From: CAZUNO01 sp964621445 [NCBI: Candidatus Hadarchaeota archaeon]
Lineage (GTDB): Archaea > CAYQAE01 > CAYVLA01
Direction of reading: 5' to 3'
Assembly (NCBI GenBank): GCA_964621445.1
Contig: CAZUNO010000032.1
Span: 1 to 27,186, forward strand
Length of the DNA stretch: 27,186 nucleotides
Shown here one piece after another: positions 22,389 to 27,186 of the stretch (positions are counted from its first letter, which is position 1; each line of letters opens with the position of its first letter). A program made the position numbers and the translations under genes. The notes below the pieces were generated by a model. The model saw nothing but the letters and a program-made list of their open reading frames with translations. It did not search any database and was not told the origin of the DNA.

Positions 22389-23612
22389 ATGAGATCAGAG
22401 TTCCTTGCCTTAGTACTCCTGCTGTGCTTTTTGCCTGGTTTAGTCAATGCTGAACCCCGCGTGGACCCGGAGACGGGAAGAATACGACTATTACACATTG
22501 GTAAGGCATGGGGCCAGAGTAATGCCCCGGGCCCAGCTTTCATGCAGGACCCCAAGATCGAGTGGACCCCGGTCCCTGCCCACGCCTGGTCGATGGGCAA
22601 GGAGGCACTTAGAAATCTACGTCTATACCTGCCCAGGTCCCAGCAACACTTCCTTGATAGTTATGATGTGGTGGGTATTGATGGAATGCAATCACTCGAT
22701 CTGAGGGAAACCTTCCAGCGTTGGCTGGTGGATGGGGTGGAAACCGGGGGAATGAATTTCGTCATGGCCGATGATTCGTCCTCATTCGGTACAAGCGGGA
22801 GCCACCCATCTTGGTATATTGTGCCCATCGGTGATATACTTCCGGTTATGGATGAACCGGTTGGGGGGTCGCCCTATGGGCCGGAACACGCCTTTCATGT
22901 CGTGCCCCAGATACCAGGGCATGAATTCACGCGTAACGTTCCCTGGAATGAGGTGTGGATGGCCGCGGCAAATCGCCCCTGGCCCAAGACCGGTTCCACC
23001 GTGGTTACCAGGATGTCGGGGGAGATAGCGATTAATAGGAACCAGGTCCAGATGGTGTACTGGGACTACCCCACGGGCGGAGGACGCTCCGTGGCCTGGA
23101 TCCATCGCTGGGTTGGCAACAGGGAATTCTGGAGATGGAAATACAGCAATGATATTGCTGCCCACGTTATCTACTATACCTCGAGAGTTCCCATCCCAGA
23201 GGATCTAACCCTGATTCATAGTATCAGGGGGCTACTCGGGGACTACTACTTTGATAAGATATATGTCATATCGACCATGGAGTTTGCCGATAACTTTGGG
23301 GCAAACATTAGACCCCTAGAAATGAAGTTGGATGAACTCGACGACAAGAAATCAAATGCTGACCAGCTCTGGATTGACCAGGAATACGAGGAGGCGGGGG
23401 TAGCTCTGCAGGAGGCCCTTGAGGGATTAGAGGAGTTGATCCGTGACGCCATTAGGGCCAAGGACAGAGCGATGCTATGGATATTTGTCATCGAATGGTT
23501 GGTGGTTACCGGTACCAGTATGATCGCTGGAGCTCTTCTCTGGACGCTAATGGTCAAGAGAAAGCTTTACAGAGAGGTCGGGGAGACCAAACTGAAGATG
23601 ACCGATGAATAA
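22389..23612 (+). CDS. Exported, membrane-anchored protein with amidotransferase-like fold, unknown role
   Basis: A 407-residue protein with a clear signal peptide (residues 1-22, core FLALVLLLCFLPGLVNA). Residues about 30-270 form an extracytoplasmic domain that reads like a class I glutamine-amidotransferase-like fold (YDVVGIDGMQSLDLRETFQRWL, split; GGMNFVMADDSSSFG; HPSWY). No catalytic Cys-His-Glu set is recognisable. A coiled-coil-prone stretch follows at about 305-355 (EMKLDELDDKKSNADQLW). A C-terminal membrane helix is at about 366-390, with a short basic cytoplasmic tail. It is therefore anchored at both ends or, after signal cleavage, at the C-terminus with the domain outside. A gap of only 9 nt precedes the next gene, so the two are probably an operon. 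Function is not known. Confidence 0.75.
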   Translation: MRSEFLALVLLLCFLPGLVNAEPRVDPETGRIRLLHIGKAWGQSNAPGPAFMQDPKIEWTPVPAHAWSMGKEALRNLRLYLPRSQQHFLDSYDVVGIDGMQSLDLRETFQRWLVDGVETGGMNFVMADDSSSFGTSGSHPSWYIVPIGDILPVMDEPVGGSPYGPEHAFHVVPQIPGHEFTRNVPWNEVWMAAANRPWPKTGSTVVTRMSGEIAINRNQVQMVYWDYPTGGGRSVAWIHRWVGNREFWRWKYSNDIAAHVIYYTSRVPIPEDLTLIHSIRGLLGDYYFDKIYVISTMEFADNFGANIRPLEMKLDELDDKKSNADQLWIDQEYEEAGVALQEALEGLEELIRDAIRAKDRAMLWIFVIEWLVVTGTSMIAGALLWTLMVKRKLYREVGETKLKMTDE

Positions 23613-23621
23613 ATAGATGGA

Positions 23622-24512
23622 TTGAAGGTGTTCGTCTTGGAAAGGGAACTTATTGGTATTCTTTTGATATGTCTGGTGGCATCTACGGTCGCGGTTTTCA
23701 TATTTTTTGGAGAACATGCTGAAAACAGGATAGAGATCCTGAAGGTGGATTATCCCGAAAGCGGCGATATTAGAGCCGACAAGAAATTCGGGCTCAATGT
23801 GATGGCCAGAAAGAATGTGCAGAGCCTGAGGGTACAGTACTCCTATCTCAAATACATACCCCAGTTAGAGGTTAAGGAGTTGTACCAGATCGAGGGATTC
23901 AATGAATCAGTTCGGTCTGATGAAAACACCCTCGAATATTTGGTCATACCCGAAGGCACCAGAGAGTTAAGGGGGGCCCTGCCAACCGATGTGGGATTTC
24001 TAACCCAGACCGGAAAGGCACTTCTGGAATACAGAAAGGGCCTCCAGATAAAGAAGACGGAGGTGAGCATTCGTTTCTATGACTACAGCGAGATGCTTCG
24101 CTGGGTTCCGCCCTCCTCATATCCTGACGTGTTCCGTGCCACCACCCAGTTCGCATTCGTGACAATTCCCGAGGGGAATATATCCGTCTTGAAGGGTTGC
24201 TCGGATTTTTACATTAACAGAGAGGAATCGCTAACCGAGGTGGAGGTTGGAAAGGATGACAATTCCACCGCGTATCATAACCCTGAGATAAGGGAGGTCC
24301 CACCTAACTCGAATCATGTGAACGAGGCCCCGCCGTTTGGAACCATAGAATACGGGGAGCTAAAAAAGGGGGAGAGAGCCTACCTCTCATTCATCACCAG
24401 GGACCTCGCAAGCCCGGCCATACAGGTGATCAGGTTCTGGGTTAACGGGGAGCTACTGGAGGATGAAACGAGATTCAACATCATAGGCAATCCAGTTCAG
24501 CTACGCGGGTGA
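23622..24512 (+). CDS. Membrane-anchored extracellular protein, unknown
   Basis: A 296-residue protein with one N-terminal membrane helix (about residues 9-31, ELIGILLICLVASTVAVFIFF) and a ~260-residue outside domain that is rich in beta-type sequence. I do not recognise the family. The start is TTG 23622; GTG 23628 is an alternative, and no strong ribosome-binding site is seen. It follows the amidotransferase-like exported protein by 9 nt and is probably translated with it, so the two may form one surface complex. The C-terminal part has a DLASPAIQVIRFWVNGE segment resembling an immunoglobulin-like or CARDB strand pair, which is only an impression. Confidence 0.7.
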   Translation: MKVFVLERELIGILLICLVASTVAVFIFFGEHAENRIEILKVDYPESGDIRADKKFGLNVMARKNVQSLRVQYSYLKYIPQLEVKELYQIEGFNESVRSDENTLEYLVIPEGTRELRGALPTDVGFLTQTGKALLEYRKGLQIKKTEVSIRFYDYSEMLRWVPPSSYPDVFRATTQFAFVTIPEGNISVLKGCSDFYINREESLTEVEVGKDDNSTAYHNPEIREVPPNSNHVNEAPPFGTIEYGELKKGERAYLSFITRDLASPAIQVIRFWVNGELLEDETRFNIIGNPVQLRG

Positions 24513-25559
24513 TCCAGCCTGCCTAGGACAATAAAGGTTCTATTCAGTTGCTGTGAGTAAGCTTTTTGGTGTTGAGGTGTTTTTTGGCTTGGCATGGGTT
24601 TGAAGGAGCTGTGGTTTTTTGAGGATGTGGTGTTCGACACTAGGGAGCTCCAGGTCGATATCTATGTTGGGTTTAGGACTGGGGCGAGGTTGCCTTGTCC
24701 TGAGTGCGAAGGTTTGTGTCCGGTTCATGACACGGCGGAGCGTACTTGGAGGCATCTGAACTTCTTCCAGTACCCTGGACTACATCCATGCCAAGATGCC
24801 CAGGGTTATGTACGAGAATCACGGCACCAGGAGAGTTAAGGTCCCCTGGTCTAGGCCTAAGTCTAGATTCTCTGAGGCCTTCGAGATTTTCTTGGTCGTG
24901 TTGTGCAAATAGATGGCGGTGGCGACGGCCTCCAGGATCATATGCATCCATCCTGGCTCTGCGTGGCGCACATTTCACCACTACGTGCAGGAATCGAGGA
25001 AGAGGCATGACCTATCCGGCTTAAGGAAGGTGGGTGTGGATGAAGCCGCAGTCAGGAAGGGGCATAACTATGTCTCGGTGTTTTATCACATCGACAGATC
25101 CACCAGTTCTGTTTCGACATGTCCCCAGCATACGTCCTGGTGACAACACACCGACCCCATTGAAGCTGAGAGATACCTCAAGAAGTGGTACTTCCTGTCC
25201 ACCCACATTCGCCTCGAACCAAATCCTCAAAGCCGCTAAAACCGTCAAAAACACTGGAACTGAATCCTACAGTTCATCCACAGCCAAACGAGCAACGGCA
25301 TAATCGAGCGACCCATCAACAAGATCAAGACAGCCATGAGAAGGGCCTACGGATTCAAGAAGATCAAATATCTCAAAACCATCATATACCTCGTAGCAGG
25401 AGACCTAGACCTACCCACCACAAAACTTCACACAACTATAACCACTCACCCAAAACTGAAGAGAACCACACTAAACCTATAGTTAGGGTTTTGGGATCTT
25501 TAGCGTTTCTTGTCTCCGGCTCTTTTCGATCCCGGGGTGTATTTCTCTAAATATCGAAA
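24513..25559. mobile_element. Remnant of an ISL3-type insertion sequence and its flanks
   Basis: The whole gap between the surface-protein operon and the beta-propeller gene is accounted for by the decayed transposase and short flanks. I see no other gene here. The 3' part (about 25230-25480) is A/C-rich, unlike its neighbours. Boundaries are approximate because no matching ends or target duplication could be identified by eye. Confidence 0.6.
24594..25481 (+). pseudogene. Decayed ISL3-family transposase
   Basis: Pieces of one ISL3-type transposase occur in order but in different frames. The N-terminal zinc-binding region with CPEC and the RTWRHLNFFQYP block is at 24594-24775. After a frameshift come YIHAKMPRV and RRVKVPWSRP. 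Next is VGVDEAAVRKGHNYVSVFYHID (split; 25030-25095), which carries the first DDE Asp. EAERYLKKWYFLSTHIRLEP follows near 25160-25220. Last is IIERPINKIKTAMRRAYGF (25300-25356) with the DDE Glu, then IKYLKTIIYLVAGDLDLP. The total is about 296 codons against some 400 in intact members. The segment between the first Asp block and EAERYLKK, which should hold the second Asp, is deleted. Stops and frameshifts make it inactive. No terminal inverted repeats were found. Confidence 0.85.
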
Positions 25560-26879
25560 TTACTCTGATTCCTTTCCATACTCTATTGGCTTCTTGTACT
25601 TGGAGCAGTAAAGCTCCCCGCCTCTCAGGGTGTTGAAGTTGCACCTATTGCATAGCTCCCTTTTGGGAACTCCTCCACAGATCTCGTGGGAAGGTTTCTT
25701 TGTCTTCTTCCGGCGTTTTGAGGGCTTTTCCTTCTTTTTCTCTCCCTTCTCGGCTCCGGGCCGAATTATGAGCAGAGCTGCCAGACCTATAGCGGCCAGG
25801 AGGACGATCCAGAACCATATAGGCACGATATCCAGCCCTTTGGGTATGGTCATCCTGACCAGACCCTCGTACCAGAGGGCGATCCACAGCCCATCACCCT
25901 GGGAATTAAGATGGGTGATATCCGAGCCTCTTTCCTTTCTGGCCGAGGTCTCGGGCAGACCGTCCTTGGTGGTTATGGTCTTCCAGTTCGGGTCCTCCTC
26001 GCCCCTCTTGATATAATTAATTCCCTTGCTGCAACCGAAGTATATCGTGTCCTCAAAGATGGCTACATCCTTCCATTCAGTGCCCAATAGACCATCATCC
26101 ATGGTATATGAGGTAATGTCACCACTTTCAGTGTTTAACCGAGCTATTCCACCCTTCATAGCCACCCACAATACGTCTCCGACCTTAAGAGCAGAACCCA
26201 CGGAAGTGCCGGGCAATCCATCCTCCTGGGTGTAACTCTCGATGGCCTCCGTTTCCGGGTCGAATTTTGCCAGTCCATTCTCGGTAAATATCCAGGCAAT
26301 CGATCCGTCAAAAAGTATTTCCAGAATCTTGTTATTGGGGAGTCCGTCCTCCATATCATAATTCCTCCAGTTTCCGGAAGAGTCTAGTATTGAGAGTCCT
26401 TTATTTGTCCCGAACCAGTATTCGCCATCCTTCTTCCTACCTGAGTAGACGGAATTGGAGGGTAGGCCATCCTCGACAGATATGGTGCGCCACTCCTCAG
26501 ATGAACGGTCATATATTGCGGCGCCTTCTGAACCGCCGGTGATAACCTCATCTTCCTCTATTGTTACGAAGCTGAATATGGATATCGGTATTCCACCCGG
26601 GCCTCCGGAGAAGGTCTTTACCCATTCCTGGGAATTTGCATCATAGACGTGGATTTGTTGGGCACTCGGGGAGGCAGGGGAATACATGGCGACCCATAGT
26701 TCGTCCTCGTCGGCATCCATGCCACTGGTTAGGTTTCCGGAGAAGCCGCCCCCGGGTCCACCGGCATAGAACCATTCAAAATTTTGGAAATTGAAGATGC
26801 CAAATACCGGACCTAGGGCAACCATCGTCGCCATGGCGATCGCACAGAATTTTACGCATTTGGATGAGCATGACTTCAA
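25560..26879 (-). CDS. Exported beta-propeller protein with C-terminal membrane anchor and Cys-rich tail
   Basis: A 439-residue protein when started at TTG 26879, preceded at 10 nt by AGGAGG (26895-26890); the frame stays open to 26993. A signal peptide (core VKFCAIAMATMVALGPVFGIF) is followed by at least five propeller blades of the two-component-regulator type, each with a DGLPxxxV or similar turn (EDGLPSNSVYS, EDGLPNNKILEI, EDGLPGTSVGSA, DDGLLGTEWKDV, KDGLPETSA). One membrane helix comes next (IPIWFWIVLLAAIGLAALLIIR). A Lys-rich cytoplasmic stretch then leads to a Cys cluster (CGGVPKRELCNRC...YCSKYKK) that could bind zinc. No kinase domain follows, so this is a surface sensor or scaffold rather than a hybrid kinase. 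The start codon choice rests on the ribosome-binding site. Confidence 0.8.
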   Translation of the reverse strand: MKSCSSKCVKFCAIAMATMVALGPVFGIFNFQNFEWFYAGGPGGGFSGNLTSGMDADEDELWVAMYSPASPSAQQIHVYDANSQEWVKTFSGGPGGIPISIFSFVTIEEDEVITGGSEGAAIYDRSSEEWRTISVEDGLPSNSVYSGRKKDGEYWFGTNKGLSILDSSGNWRNYDMEDGLPNNKILEILFDGSIAWIFTENGLAKFDPETEAIESYTQEDGLPGTSVGSALKVGDVLWVAMKGGIARLNTESGDITSYTMDDGLLGTEWKDVAIFEDTIYFGCSKGINYIKRGEEDPNWKTITTKDGLPETSARKERGSDITHLNSQGDGLWIALWYEGLVRMTIPKGLDIVPIWFWIVLLAAIGLAALLIIRPGAEKGEKKKEKPSKRRKKTKKPSHEICGGVPKRELCNRCNFNTLRGGELYCSKYKKPIEYGKESE

Positions 26880-27002
26880 GATATAGTTTCCTCCTATATC
26901 GCTCCTTAAGCTTTCCATAAAAATATGTTTCATTCTACTAGTTATGGTGGAGGAACAGGGAGTCGAAAATACTAAATATTCTGGGCTATACATTCGAGTA
27001 AG

Positions 27003-27010
27003 ACTTTTAA
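27003..27010 (+). promoter_or_regulatory. TATA-like box for the 27132 gene or leader RNA
   Basis: ACTTTTAAG, centred about 27007, sits roughly 25 nt upstream of the first base of the inverted-repeat leader at 27030. That is the expected archaeal TATA-to-start distance. Confidence 0.4.
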
Positions 27011-27029
27011 GCCCTCTTAGTGATAAGAC

Positions 27030-27087
27030 GCAAATTGCTCATGAGAAATGGGCCGACCGGTCATTTCGACCGGCTGATGCAATTTGC
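27030..27087 (+). other. Structured leader element upstream of an exported-protein gene
   Basis: GCAAATTGC (27030-27038) and GCAATTTGC (27079-27087) form a perfect 9-bp outer stem. Inside, CCGGTC (27057-27062) can pair with GACCGG (27068-27073) around a 5-nt loop. Alternatively GAAATG (27045-27050) can pair with CATTTC (27062-27067). The two inner hairpins exclude each other. The element ends 44 nt before the ATG at 27132. It could be a 5' leader regulator, a small RNA or, at DNA level, a binding site. Confidence 0.45.
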
Positions 27088-27131
27088 ATGCCTCAGTTAT
27101 CTCGAATCCACTTGACGGGAGGTGAAATTAT

Positions 27132-27186
27132 ATGAAGAAGATAATTCTGTTAGGAGCACTATTGATTGCAGTTTCCATGGTAACGC
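27132..27186 (+). CDS. Start of an exported protein, cut by the window edge
   Basis: ATG 27132 follows GGGAGGTG, a good ribosome-binding site at 8-10 nt. The 18 visible codons (MKKIILLGALLIAVSMVT and on) form a typical signal-peptide start: two lysines then a hydrophobic core. Nothing of the mature protein is visible, so no function can be given. A structured leader lies just upstream. Confidence 0.7.
   Translation, partial: MKKIILLGALLIAVSMVT

Noticed and set aside
25185-25550. Plus-strand open frame of 121 codons, rich in His, Ser and Pro.
   Set aside because: It is an out-of-frame reading of the decayed transposase; the true motifs lie in neighbouring frames.
27045-27073. An H-type pseudoknot from the two inner pairings of the 27030 element.
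   Set aside because: The loop that must cross the 6-bp stem would be a single base, which is too short. Alternative hairpins fit better.
1-27186. CRISPR arrays, rRNA genes, prophage or attachment sites.
   Set aside because: No regularly spaced repeats, rRNA signatures, integrase or phage genes were seen on either strand.

Overview
This window looks like a piece of an archaeal chromosome, most likely a euryarchaeon and plausibly from the Thermoplasmatota/methanogen side. The evidence is two AglB/STT3-type oligosaccharyltransferases, an archaeal-type MiaB-like methylthiotransferase, an NcsA/TtuA-type tRNA thiolase, archaeal RtcA, a MEDS (DcmR-like) sensor gene, TATA-type promoters with short or absent leaders, and a tRNA gene whose introns end in bulge-helix-bulge splice motifs. 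No 16S rRNA or other clade-diagnostic gene is present, so the lineage is inferred.

Layout. Positions 1-6370 look AT-richer by eye and hold a surface-glycan block: a sulfotransferase, a GT2 glycosyltransferase, a translationally coupled PIG-L deacetylase / ATP-grasp / GT2 cassette, and a Wzx-like flippase. Positions 6530-10748 hold two divergently transcribed AglB paralogs, which would transfer lipid-linked glycan to protein. Two small membrane-protein genes (10936-11823) and a tRNA-Trp gene (11873-12043) follow. A sugar-1-phosphate nucleotidylyltransferase (12104-13303) returns to the glycan theme.

Positions 13345-18714 are RNA-processing and housekeeping genes. rtcA-purE-rlmE run on the plus strand. 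Convergent to them, a tight four-gene minus-strand operon (MiaB-like enzyme, SAM methyltransferase, ubiquitin-like sulfur carrier, NcsA-like thiolase) reads as a tRNA-modification unit. An overlapping pair follows: an unknown protein and a nucleotidyltransferase-fold protein with degenerate catalytic residues (18779-20103). Next is a winged-helix regulator coupled to a MEDS sensor (20113-22214). Two exported or membrane-anchored proteins (22389-24512), a decayed ISL3-family transposase (about 24594-25481), a membrane-anchored beta-propeller protein (25560-26879) and the start of another exported protein (27132 onward) finish the window.

The most striking element is the tRNA-Trp gene on the minus strand. 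It is 171 nt long and folds into a normal 73-nt tRNA only if three introns are removed: 16 nt from the D-loop, 59 nt from the anticodon loop and 23 nt from the T-loop. The T-loop intron has a textbook bulge-helix-bulge. Also notable are a structured leader before the last gene, operator-like inverted repeats over two TATA boxes, and a sulfur-carrier protein whose GlyGly is followed by a five-residue tail.
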